Origin: Bradyrhizobium commune
GTDB taxonomy: Bacteria > Pseudomonadota > Alphaproteobacteria > Rhizobiales > Xanthobacteraceae
Assembly (NCBI RefSeq): GCF_015624505.1
Contig: NZ_CP061379.1
Span: forward strand, 1,302,001 to 1,366,000
DNA: 64,000 nucleotides
Reading direction: 5' to 3'
The notes beneath the pieces were generated by a model. It did no database searches, was not told the origin of the DNA, and was given only the letters and a program-made list of their open reading frames with translations. Shown here in pieces: positions 54,968 to 63,257 of this stretch. The position numbers were made by a program, and so were the translations under genes. Positions within the stretch are counted from its first letter, which is position 1. Every line of letters starts with the position of its first letter.

Positions 54968-54995
54968 AGCGCGATGACCGTTTGGCCATCGCGCT
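54968..54995 (-). terminator. Intrinsic terminator of the 55028-55321 gene
   Basis: On the minus strand a 9-base-pair perfect stem (AGCGCGATG and CATCGCGCT) with a 10-base loop is followed by a run of five T. It lies 33 bases after the stop of the minus-strand 97-residue gene. It can also end the plus-strand DUF4112 transcript, but has no T run on that side. Confidence 0.7.
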
Positions 54996-55027
54996 GTCTG
55001 CGCACATCGGAGGCTTGCGAGAGAGGC

Positions 55028-55321
55028 TTACGCCGCGTCGGCGTCGGTCTCGGCGACCGGTTCGGGCTTGCGGTGACGGGGCAGCGGGAACGCTTCGCTC
55101 TCATAGAGCGAGCGGATGCCGTTCTGGTCGAAGCGAGCTTCCTCGACCTGGAGATAGGCACCGTTCAACGAATCCGTCGGCAACTGCTCCATGGCGAACT
55201 GCACGGCTTCGGCCGCGGTGCCGAACCGCCGATAGGTGAAGCCCGCGCGCTTCTTCTTGCGGATCGCAGCGGGGAAGAGTTCGGCGGAAGTGTTGAAGTT
55301 GAACGGACGCAGTGGACGCAT
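55028..55321 (-). CDS. Small conserved hypothetical protein (97 aa)
   Basis: A 97-residue basic protein, probably soluble. Segments include [40 protein letters not shown] and [21 protein letters not shown] do not recognise a named family, but it looks well conserved and has coding character. The ATG at 55321 is used; the upstream extension to 55414 is less likely. It is followed by a strong terminator, so it is expressed as a single gene. Confidence 0.65.
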   Translation of the reverse strand: MRPLRPFNFNTSAELFPAAIRKKKRAGFTYRRFGTAAEAVQFAMEQLPTDSLNGAYLQVEEARFDQNGIRSLYESEAFPLPRHRKPEPVAETDADAA

Positions 55322-55535
55322 GGTCAAAGACCTCGTGATCTTCTCTGGGGCTTTAAGCGCGTGGGGTTTGGGAGGGCGGAGGCCACAATCGGGTGGGCCC
55401 GCCGCACATGTCATTCTCGGTCTCTAATATAAGCCGATTTGACAAAATTGCGACCCCTGCGATGCGAGATGATGAATCCGCGCATGGCTGGTCCGCAGCA
55501 GCATAAATCATAATTATTTCAATATCTTATGTGGT

Positions 55536-55700
55536 TTACAGTTTGCCGAGAAGCAGCAGGACGAGCAGCACCACCAGAACGACGCCGCCGATCCCCATGC
55601 CGGAATGGCCCATGCCGTAGCCATAGCCGCCGATCCGGCCCGACCAGCCGCCCAGCAGATAGATGATCACCAGGATGATCAGGATGGTCCCGAGTGACAT
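55536..55700 (-). CDS. DUF3309-type small membrane protein
   Basis: A 54-residue protein: an N-terminal membrane segment (MSLGTILIILVIIYLLGGW), a Gly-rich loop (GYGYGMGHSGMGIGG) and a second hydrophobic segment (VVLVVLLVLLLLGKL). This matches the short two-helix DUF3309 proteins of alphaproteobacteria. The ATG at 55700 has GGAGGA upstream on the minus strand. It follows the msrB gene on the same strand but is separated from it by a hairpin. The function is unknown. Confidence 0.8.
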   Translation of the reverse strand: MSLGTILIILVIIYLLGGWSGRIGGYGYGMGHSGMGIGGVVLVVLLVLLLLGKL

Positions 55701-55770
55701 TTCATCCTCCCTGGCGGCCGCCGGAATGCGATGACCGGCCGCGCCGCCTGAGAAGAAAAGCACAACGGGC

Positions 55771-55797
55771 CGCCGGGTTCCATGCGGGAACCCGGCG
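55771..55797 (-). terminator. Strong hairpin after msrB
   Basis: An 11-base-pair perfect stem (CGCCGGGTTCC and GGAACCCGGCG) with a 5-base loop, 12 bases after the msrB stop on the minus strand. A moderately T-rich stretch (GTGCTTTTCTTC) follows further on. It probably terminates the msrA-msrB transcript. Confidence 0.6.
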
Positions 55798-55808
55798 ACC
55801 CCTAACGT

Positions 55809-56243
<435 letters not shown>

Positions 56244-56273
56244 GGGTCTCCCGTTTTTGTGGTGATCTCGCGA

Positions 56274-56978
56274 TCAGTTGGTGGCCTTGCTGGCACTCAC
56301 CAGCGTCGGCTTCTCGATATAGTTCTCCGCGAACAGCTTTTTCAGGTTCTCGACCTTCGGGATGTCGTTATAGGCGATGTAAGGCTGGCTCGGGTGCAGC
56401 GTCAGATAGTCCTGGTGATAGCCCTCGGCCGGATAGAACGCCTCCAGCGCGCCGACCTTGGTCACGATCGGCTTGCTGTAGACCTTGGCACCGTTGAGCT
56501 GGGCGATATAGGCGTCCGCGACCTTCTTCTGCTCGTCGGAGGTGGTGAAGATCGCCGAGCGATATTGCGTGCCGCTGTCCGGACCCTGGCGGTTGAGCTG
56601 GGTCGGATCATGGGCGACCGAGAAGAAGATCTGGAGGATCTTGCCGTAGGAGATCTTCTTCGGGTCGTACTTGATCTCGACCGACTCGGCGTGGCCCGTC
56701 GAGCCCGACGAGACGGTGTGGTAGTCCGCGGTCGCCTTCGAGCCGCCGGCATAGCCGGAGACTGCGTTGACGACGCCGGCCGTGTGCTGGAATACGCCCT
56801 GGACGCCCCAGAAGCAGCCGCCGGCGACCACCGCGGTCTGGATGCCGCTTGCGGGCGCGGCGTCCACGGTCGGGGCGGGGATCACGACCGCGTCCTCGGC
56901 GGCCCGCGACGGCAGGGCAAAAGCCAGCGTCAGGGCGGTGGTGGCGGCAAGCAGGGACAGCAGGGCGGCGCGGCGCAT
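56274..56978 (-). CDS. msrA: Peptide-methionine (S)-S-oxide reductase, exported
   Basis: MsrA reduces the S form of methionine sulfoxide. The 234-residue protein has a signal peptide (LLSLLAATTALTLAFALPSR) and the catalytic motif GGCFWGVQ (Cys at residue 55). It then shows SGYAGGSKATADYHTVSSGS and HAESVEIKYDP. The C-terminal segment YHQDYLTLHPSQPYI is typical. The ATG at 56978 sets the signal peptide; a longer upstream frame is not used. It is first in an msrA-msrB pair. It probably repairs periplasmic proteins after oxidative stress. Confidence 0.94.
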   Translation of the reverse strand: MRRAALLSLLAATTALTLAFALPSRAAEDAVVIPAPTVDAAPASGIQTAVVAGGCFWGVQGVFQHTAGVVNAVSGYAGGSKATADYHTVSSGSTGHAESVEIKYDPKKISYGKILQIFFSVAHDPTQLNRQGPDSGTQYRSAIFTTSDEQKKVADAYIAQLNGAKVYSKPIVTKVGALEAFYPAEGYHQDYLTLHPSQPYIAYNDIPKVENLKKLFAENYIEKPTLVSASKATN

Positions 56979-57297
56979 GGCGGATCCTCTTTTGCGGAAG
57001 ATGTGACAGTTTAGGGCGGTTGGAGCCGGGCGAACAGCCTGCCCGGCGGCGTTTTCGCATCGTCTGAGATACGGCCGCAGCCCCTGCTTGTTACGCCGGA
57101 GCGGACACGAGTCCGTGAAAAAGGGCGTCCAGGATGGCGGGCTGAGAACTCGGCTTGGCGGGGCGAGGAACTCCGCGCTAAGAGCATGATCCGGAAAAGT
57201 GTGAAGCGGTTTTCTGCAAAGATCATGCTCAAACAATAGATGAACCCGCGCGATCCATGATCGACATAAAAATGGTGGCTGGAGCTGACCTGACAAC
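56979..57297. other. Gap between msrA and the caspase-like gene
   Basis: A 319-base divergent region. It contains the interspersed repeat at 57182-57230. No coding segment with convincing protein character is seen. The promoter of msrA is probably in its left part and that of the caspase-like gene near 57240-57290 (AT-richer). Confidence 0.4.
57182..57230. repeat. GCATGATCC...AAAAGTGTG repeat, copy 2
   Basis: A 49-base imperfect palindrome, GAGCATGATCCGGAAAAG at the left and AAAGATCATGCTC at the right with central GCGGTTTTCTGC. It is related to the copy at 49927-49973. The outer GAGCATGATC and GATCATGCTC arms are perfectly complementary. Confidence 0.75.
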
Positions 57298-58986
57298 ATG
57301 CTGCGGATCGTTTCCCTGACCCTCGTCATCCTGGCCGCCGGTGCCTCGTTCGCGGCGGCCGAGCCGCAAGCCGGCGACGACCTCGCCACCTGCCGTGACC
57401 GCCAGGCGGACCAGCAGGCGCGTGCCACGGCCTGCGACAATCTGCTCGATGGCGACCGGGTGACCGGCAAGGACAAGGTGGTCGCGCTCTCCGTGCGCGG
57501 CAACACGCTGGTCAACAAGCACGACTATGACAAGGCCATCGAGGTGCTCTCAGCCGCAATTGCTGCCGATCCGGACAATGTCGGGGCCATCAACCTGCGC
57601 GGCGTCGCCCATGAGCGCAAGGGCGAGGACGATCTCGCGATGGCCGACTACAACCTCGCCATCCAGAAGCGCGCCAATTACGGCGTTCCCTACAGCAATC
57701 GCGCCACCATTCAGCTGCGTCGGGGCGCGCTGCAAAGCGCGCTCGACGATCTGAACGTGGCGGTCAAATTCGCACCGAAGTTCCTGCTCGGCTGGACCAA
57801 TCGCGCCCGCGTGCGCACGCTGCTGAAGGATTTCGATGGCGCGCTACAGGACTTTGCCGAGGCCGAGAAGATCGATCCGAGCGCGCCGCAGATCGCCGGC
57901 AACCGCTGCATCACCTACGGCATGATGGGCAAGTACGATCAGGCTTTTGCCGATTGCAACGGCCTGATCGAGCGGCAACCGAAAAACACTTTCGCGATCA
58001 ACAATCGTGGCGACGTCAACATGATGAAGGGTGACATCGACGCCGCGTTGAAGGACTACAATGCGGTCCTGGCCGCCTATCCCAACAACGTGCGTGCCCA
58101 TTCCGGCCGCGGCCAGGTATTCGAGCAGAAGCACGATCTCGCCCAGGCCCGCGCGGACTATCGCTCGGCCGCCTATGCGCTCAGCCCGTTTGACGAGCTC
58201 GACGTCGCCCGTGCCCGCGCCAAGGCGCAGGAACGGCTCGCAGCGCTGACGGCGCAGACACCCGGAACCGCAACCAATGCGCGCCGCATCGCGCTCGTGA
58301 TCGGCAACGGTGCCTACAAGAACGTCCATGCGCTCGACAATCCGCCGCGCGATTCAAAGCTGATTGGAAACGTGTTGCGCGATCTCGGCTTCCAGACCGT
58401 CACGGTCGCCAATGACCTGACGCGCGACAAGTTCTTCGAGACGTTGCGGGCGTTCGCGGCGGACGCGGAGAAGGCCGACTGGGCCGTGGTCTATTATGCC
58501 GGCCATGGCTTTGAGATCGGCGGGGTCAATTATCTGGTGCCGATCGATACCAGGCTCGTCGCCGACAAGGACGCCGAGACCGAGGCTGTGGCGCTCGAAC
58601 AGGTGATTGCCGCGGTCGGCGGTGCCCGCAAGCTGCGCCTGGTCATTCTCGATGCCTGCCGCGACAATCCATTCGCGCCGACCATGCAACGCACGCTGTC
58701 GATGAAGCTCGTCGACAAGGGGTTTTCGAACATCGAGCCCGGCGCTGGCTTCATGGTGGTCTATGCCGCCAAGCACGGCGAGACGGCAATCGACGGTGAC
58801 GGCGGTGCCGACAGCCCGTTCGCCACCGCGCTCGCCCGCGACATCAAGGAGCCGAAGGTCGAGATCCGAAAGCTGTTCGACATCGTCCGCGACGACGTCT
58901 GGACCGCCACCAGGCACGAGCAGCAGCCGTTCACCTACGGCTCGCCGCCGGGACGGGAAGATTTTTACTTCGTGGCGGGGAAGTGA
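57298..58986 (+). CDS. Exported TPR plus caspase-domain (peptidase C14) protein
   Basis: A 562-residue protein with a signal peptide (IVSLTLVILAAGASFAAAEP), TPR repeats over about residues 60-310 (for example AIEVLSAAIAADPDNVGAIN) and a C14 caspase-like domain from about 328 (RRIALVIGNGAYKNVHAL). The catalytic dyad is visible: His in VVYYAGHGFEIGG (about 401) and Cys in LVILDACRDNPF (about 453). Rhizobial caspase-like proteins of this type are common but little studied. The location suggests the periplasm. The target is unknown. Confidence 0.9.
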   Translation: MLRIVSLTLVILAAGASFAAAEPQAGDDLATCRDRQADQQARATACDNLLDGDRVTGKDKVVALSVRGNTLVNKHDYDKAIEVLSAAIAADPDNVGAINLRGVAHERKGEDDLAMADYNLAIQKRANYGVPYSNRATIQLRRGALQSALDDLNVAVKFAPKFLLGWTNRARVRTLLKDFDGALQDFAEAEKIDPSAPQIAGNRCITYGMMGKYDQAFADCNGLIERQPKNTFAINNRGDVNMMKGDIDAALKDYNAVLAAYPNNVRAHSGRGQVFEQKHDLAQARADYRSAAYALSPFDELDVARARAKAQERLAALTAQTPGTATNARRIALVIGNGAYKNVHALDNPPRDSKLIGNVLRDLGFQTVTVANDLTRDKFFETLRAFAADAEKADWAVVYYAGHGFEIGGVNYLVPIDTRLVADKDAETEAVALEQVIAAVGGARKLRLVILDACRDNPFAPTMQRTLSMKLVDKGFSNIEPGAGFMVVYAAKHGETAIDGDGGADSPFATALARDIKEPKVEIRKLFDIVRDDVWTATRHEQQPFTYGSPPGREDFYFVAGK

Positions 58987-59027
58987 GGGCTGTTCGCTGG
59001 ACGCGATGGCGGCGCCTCACAACTGGC

Positions 59028-59168
59028 GTCGTCCCGGCGAAGGCCGGGACCCATAACCACAGGCAGAAGTTTGGCGAAGACTCGACGTGATCCGATATTC
59101 GTTCGGTACTTGCACCACCGAATACGGATAGATCGCGCGGTATGGGTCCCGGCCTTCGCCGGGACGAC
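59028..59168. repeat. Perfect 28-base inverted repeat pair
   Basis: Arms of 28 bases (59028-59055, beginning GTCGTCCCGGCGAAGG, and 59141-59168) are exact reverse complements, separated by 85 bases. Each arm is itself palindromic around CCCGGC...GCCGGG. It lies between convergent genes and its right arm ends two bases before the helicase stop. It resembles a widespread Bradyrhizobium element and may act as a bidirectional terminator. Confidence 0.8.
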
Positions 59169-59169
59169 G

Positions 59170-60285
59170 CTACACCACGATACTCAATCGCTTCGCCGCG
59201 CGCGTGATCCCCGTGTACAGCCACCTCGCCCTTGAGTCCTGAAACGCAAAGCTCTCGTCGAACAGCACGACGTCGTCCCATTGCGAGCCCTGCGATTTGT
59301 GTACGGTCAGCACGTAGCCGTAGTCGAACTCGTCATAGGGCTTGCGCTGCTCCCAGGCGACCGCTTCGACGCCGCCCTCGAAGCAATCGGCGCGCACCGA
59401 GACTTTTGTCACCTTGTGCCCGAAATCCTCGTCGGGGGAGAGGCGCATCGAGAGGATGCGCGATTTCGAGCGCGAGGTGTTGCGCGATTTCACGCGCCAG
59501 AGGCCGCCGTTGAACAGGCCCTTCTTGCGGTTGTTGCGCAGGCAGACCAGCTTGTCGCCGGCGACCGGAAAAACATCCTCGATGTTCTGGCGCTGCCGCA
59601 CCCGCATGTTGTAGGCGCGGCGCGTGTTGTTGCGCCCGACCAGCACCTGGTCGGCGCCCATGACGCGATCGGGGTCGAGCTCCTTGCGCGACACCACCTC
59701 GCTCTCGCCGTAACGGCCGATCTCGAGCTCGCGGCCCTCGCGGATGTCCATCGACATCCGCACGATCGGATCGTCCTGGGCCTGGCGGTGCACTTCGGTC
59801 AGCATCGCGTCCGGCTCGGTGTTGGTGAAGAAGCCGCCGCCCTGGATCGGCGGCAGCTGCGCGGGGTCGCCGAGCACCAGCAGCGGGCAGTCGAACGACA
59901 TCAGATCGCGGCCCAATTCAGCATCGACCATCGAGCATTCGTCGATCACGATCAGCTTGGCCTTGGAGGCCGGCGCGTCGTCCCACAATTCAAAGCTCGG
60001 CTGCTCCTCGCCGGATTCGCGGGCGCGGTAGATCAGTGAATGGATGGTGGAGGCGTCGTCGCAACCCTTGTTGCGCATGACGAGCGCGGCCTTGCCGGTG
60101 AAGGCGGCAAACTTCACCTCGCCGTCGACGCCGTCGGCGATATGCCGTGCCAGCGTGGTCTTGCCGGTGCCGGCAAAGCCGAACAGGCGGAAGATCGGCG
60201 GCGTGCCGTTGCGGCCGGGTTTGGCTTTGAGCCAGTCGCCGACGGCTTTCAGCGCGGCATCCTGGTGCGGGGTGAATGTCGGCAT
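59170..60285 (-). CDS. ATP-dependent RecD-like DNA helicase
   Basis: A 371-residue superfamily 1 helicase. The P-loop is FGFAGTGKTTLARHIADG (about residues 32-49), Walker B is KLIVIDECSMVD and motif III is LVLGDPAQLPPIQGGG. Late motifs TVHKSQGSQWDDVVLFDE and WLYTGITRAAKRLSIVV match RecD2/TraA-type helicases. It is shorter than RecD2, lacking its N-terminal domain. The ATG at 60285 is preferred. Such single-domain forms occur widely in alphaproteobacteria. The partner and pathway are unknown. Confidence 0.88.
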   Translation of the reverse strand: MPTFTPHQDAALKAVGDWLKAKPGRNGTPPIFRLFGFAGTGKTTLARHIADGVDGEVKFAAFTGKAALVMRNKGCDDASTIHSLIYRARESGEEQPSFELWDDAPASKAKLIVIDECSMVDAELGRDLMSFDCPLLVLGDPAQLPPIQGGGFFTNTEPDAMLTEVHRQAQDDPIVRMSMDIREGRELEIGRYGESEVVSRKELDPDRVMGADQVLVGRNNTRRAYNMRVRQRQNIEDVFPVAGDKLVCLRNNRKKGLFNGGLWRVKSRNTSRSKSRILSMRLSPDEDFGHKVTKVSVRADCFEGGVEAVAWEQRKPYDEFDYGYVLTVHKSQGSQWDDVVLFDESFAFQDSRARWLYTGITRAAKRLSIVV

Positions 60286-60478
60286 GTCTGTCTTGAGGAA
60301 GGGCGAGGCGATTCGCCATCCCTCAAAACTAACCATTCGTCCCGCCGGTTCAAGCCGGCTGAGCTTTGGCCGCCGCGATCGTCAGCGCAATTTTAGATTG
60401 TCCCTGCACGAGCGTGATGCGACAATGATCAGGCAGATTGCGGGTTTGAAGTCGTTTTCCAGCAAGTCGAGCCTCGCC

Positions 60479-61717
60479 ATGTCCCAGCTGCCCTCCGCCA
60501 GCTTTGCATCCGAACGGCTCCACGCGCTCGACGCGGTCAGGGGTTTTGCCCTGCTGCTTGGCATCGTCCTGCACGCGACATTGTCGTTCGTTCCGTCCCC
60601 GACCAGGATCTGGATCATCCAGGACACCCATCAAAGCCTCGCGCTCGCCCTGCTGTTCTTCACCATCCATGTCTTCCGGATGACGACCTTCTTCCTGATG
60701 GCGGGCTTCTTCGCCCGCATGAGCCTTCAGCGCCGGGGCAGTCTTGGCTTCGTCACGGACAGGTTGCAGCGGATCGCGCTGCCGCTCGTGGTCGGCTGGC
60801 CGATCCTGTTCGCGCTGATCTTTCTGATCGTGACCTGGGCGTCTTTTTTCCCGAATGGCGGCAGGGTCCCCGGCGCACGCACCTGGCCGCCGGTGCTGCC
60901 GAATTTCCCCCTGACCCATCTCTGGTTTCTCTATGTGCTGCTGGAGCTCTATGTCGCCATGTTCCTGCTCCGCGGCGCGATCGTTTGGCTCGACACGTCC
61001 GGCGCTCTGCGATCGCTGCTTGACCGTCTCTTCGCGCGGATCATGCGAAATCCGCTCGCTCCCCTGATCCCGGCGATCCCGATCGGCATCGCGTTCGGCC
61101 TCGACCAGAGATGGGTCACTGTGTTCGGCGTCAGGACGCCGGATCAATCGCTCGTCACCAATGCGCAGGCCTGGATCGGCTTCGGCACCGCATTCGCCGT
61201 CGGCTGGTTCCTGCATCGGCAGGTCGATCTGCTGCGGCTGCTCGAGCGGCGCTGGCTGGCGCATCTCCTGCTCGCAATCGGCCTGATCCTGATCAGCTTC
61301 GTTCTAGTGGGTGTGATGTTCCCCGCGCCGGGCGCACCGAAACCGCCGTTCAGCTTCGCGACGCTCAGGCTCGTCTCCGTGGTTCTGTATGCGCCGGCGA
61401 TATGGATTGCGACCTTCGCGGTCATCGGTCTCGCGCTCCGCTTCATGTCCGGCTTCAGCCCGGCCCGGCGCTATCTCGCCGACGCCTCCTACTGGCTCTA
61501 TCTGATCCACCTGCCGATCGTGATGGCATTGCAGGTCGCGCTGTCGCAGCTCGACTGGCCCGGGCTGGTCAAGTTCGCAATCATTCTCCTCGTCGCGATT
61601 CCGCCGATGCTGGCGAGCTATCATCTCTTGGTGCGCTTCACCTTCATCGGCGTGATCCTCAATGGCCGCCGCGCCGAGAAGCGCGTTCTCCCGCAAGGCG
61701 GAATTGCGACTGCGTAG
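60479..61717 (+). CDS. Acyltransferase family 3 / OpgC-like membrane protein
   Basis: A protein of about 412 residues with about ten membrane segments. The first conserved motif (ERLHALDAVRGFALLLGIVL) and later FFLMAGFFARMSLQRRG and LTHLWFLYVLLELY are typical of the Acyl_transf_3 family, which acetylates or succinylates sugars at the membrane; opgC modifies periplasmic glucans. The start is uncertain between ATG at 60479 and ATG at 60425. It is divergent from the helicase gene. The substrate is not indicated by the neighbourhood. Confidence 0.83.
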   Translation: MSQLPSASFASERLHALDAVRGFALLLGIVLHATLSFVPSPTRIWIIQDTHQSLALALLFFTIHVFRMTTFFLMAGFFARMSLQRRGSLGFVTDRLQRIALPLVVGWPILFALIFLIVTWASFFPNGGRVPGARTWPPVLPNFPLTHLWFLYVLLELYVAMFLLRGAIVWLDTSGALRSLLDRLFARIMRNPLAPLIPAIPIGIAFGLDQRWVTVFGVRTPDQSLVTNAQAWIGFGTAFAVGWFLHRQVDLLRLLERRWLAHLLLAIGLILISFVLVGVMFPAPGAPKPPFSFATLRLVSVVLYAPAIWIATFAVIGLALRFMSGFSPARRYLADASYWLYLIHLPIVMALQVALSQLDWPGLVKFAIILLVAIPPMLASYHLLVRFTFIGVILNGRRAEKRVLPQGGIATA

Positions 61718-61763
61718 ACAGCGCCGCCCCGCGCATTAAGATGGGCGCAACAAAAATAAGCGG

Positions 61764-61799
61764 GCAAGAAAACTTGCAAGAACACTTGCAAGAAAACTT
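61764..61799. repeat. Three tandem 12-base repeats before the LLM oxidoreductase
   Basis: Three consecutive copies of GCAAGAAAACTT, the middle one reading GCAAGAACACTT, at 61764-61775, 61776-61787 and 61788-61799. The ribosome site GGGAGAG follows directly. The repeats lie in the 97-base leader of the flavin-dependent oxidoreductase gene and may vary in copy number or bind a regulator. Confidence 0.75.
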
Positions 61800-61814
61800 G
61801 GGAGAGACGTCGTC

Positions 61815-63020
61815 ATGAAGTTCGGCATCTTCTACGAGCTGCAGCTGCCGCGGCCCTGGGTGGCCGGCGACGAACTCGCCCTCTACCAGAACGCGCTCTC
61901 GCAGCTGGAGCTGGCCGACAGCCTCGGCTACGACCATGCCTGGGTCGTCGAGCATCACTTCCTCGAGGAATATTCGCATTCACCCTCGCCGGAATCCTTC
62001 CTCGCGGCTGCGAGCCAGCGCACCAAAAACATCCGGCTCGGCCACGGCATCCTCCAGCTCACCACCAACCATCCGGCCCGCGTCGCCGAGCGCGTCGCGG
62101 TGCTCGACCTGCTCTCCAACGGCCGCTGCGAATTCGGCATGGGTGAGAGCGCCTCGATCACCGAGCTGACGCCGTTCGGCCGCGACATGGAGACCAAGAA
62201 AGAAGTGTTCGAGGAGGCCGTCGCTGCGATCTTCCCGATGTTCAAGGACGCAGGATCCGAGCATCACGGCAAATATTTCGACATCCCCTTGCGCAATGTC
62301 GTGCCAAAACCGGTGCAGAAGCCGCATCCGCCGCTGTGGATGGCCTGCTCGCAGCTGCCGACCATCGAGCGCGCCGGACGCCACGGCTTTGGCGCGCTCG
62401 GCTTCCAGTTCGTCAGCGCGGACGCCGCGCATGCCTGGGTGCATGCCTATTACAACGCGATGACCAAGCGTCTCGCAAAGCTCGCCGATTACGAGATCAA
62501 CCCGAACATGGCGCTGGTGTCGTTCTTCATGTGCGCAAAGACGGATGAAGAGGCGCGTGCGCGCGCCGACGGCGCCACCTTTTTCCAGTTCGCGCTGCGC
62601 TTCTACGGCGCCGCGCAGAACCGCCAGCGGCCGGCGCCCTACACCGTCAACATGTGGGACGAGTACAACAAGTGGAAGCGCGATAACCCGGAGGCGCAGG
62701 AGGCGGCGCTGCGCGGCGGCCTGATCGGCTCGCCGGAGACGATCCGGCGGAAGCTGAAGCGCTTCCAGTCCTCGCATATCGACCAGGTCATCCTGCTGAA
62801 TCAAGCCGGCAAGAACAGCCACGCGCACATCTGCGAATCGCTCGAGCTGTTCGGCCGCGAGGTGATGCCGGAGTTCCAGAACGATCCGGCGCAGGCGGCC
62901 TGGAAGCAAAGCGTGATGAGCGGCGAGATCAAGCTGGAAGAGATCGACACCGAGGCTTTTACGGACCGCTACGGCAAGCTCGCCATCAACGTCCCGCCGG
63001 CAAAGGCGGCGGCGGGGTAA
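61815..63020 (+). CDS. LLM-class flavin-dependent oxidoreductase (luciferase-like)
   Basis: A 401-residue monooxygenase-type protein of the bacterial luciferase fold. The start (MKFGIFYELQLPRP) is followed by SLGYDHAWVVEHHFLEEYSH, SQRTKNIRLGHGILQLTTNH and RVAERVAVLDLLSNGRCEFG, all typical of FMN-dependent LLM proteins. The late HPPLWMACS segment fits. The substrate is unknown. The ATG at 61815 follows GGGAGAG at a good distance. The leader carries tandem 12-base repeats. The protein is slightly longer than the family norm because of a C-terminal tail. Confidence 0.9.
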   Translation: MKFGIFYELQLPRPWVAGDELALYQNALSQLELADSLGYDHAWVVEHHFLEEYSHSPSPESFLAAASQRTKNIRLGHGILQLTTNHPARVAERVAVLDLLSNGRCEFGMGESASITELTPFGRDMETKKEVFEEAVAAIFPMFKDAGSEHHGKYFDIPLRNVVPKPVQKPHPPLWMACSQLPTIERAGRHGFGALGFQFVSADAAHAWVHAYYNAMTKRLAKLADYEINPNMALVSFFMCAKTDEEARARADGATFFQFALRFYGAAQNRQRPAPYTVNMWDEYNKWKRDNPEAQEAALRGGLIGSPETIRRKLKRFQSSHIDQVILLNQAGKNSHAHICESLELFGREVMPEFQNDPAQAAWKQSVMSGEIKLEEIDTEAFTDRYGKLAINVPPAKAAAG

Positions 63021-63031
63021 CGCTTCGTATC

Positions 63032-63181
63032 CGGCATGGGCCCCGGCTCAGCAGCGCACCGCCGAAGAGGCGCTGCGCTGCATCCGGGGCACGAGACTGT
63101 ACGCGATACGCCAACTCTCGTGTCCCGGACGCGCTGCAACGCGTAGCGTTGCCGCGCAGAGCCGGGACCCAGAAGCGGCAT
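63032..63181. repeat. Interspersed CCGGG-rich element with inverted parts
   Basis: GGGCCCCGGCTCAGCAGCGC at the left and GCGCAGAGCCGGGACCC at the right are imperfect inverted copies. Inside, GGCGCTGCGCTGCATCCGGG and CCCGGACGCGCTGCAACGCG form a second inverted pair, with CACGAGA and TCTCGTG next to it. The element fills most of the gap between the LLM gene and the LuxR-type gene and resembles a Bradyrhizobium intergenic repeat. Confidence 0.7.
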
Positions 63182-63257
63182 AGGTCAACTCAGCCGACTT
63201 CCAGCTAACTCCCACTGCTGATATCGTCCGCCAAAAGAACCTTGGCGGAGGAAACCC

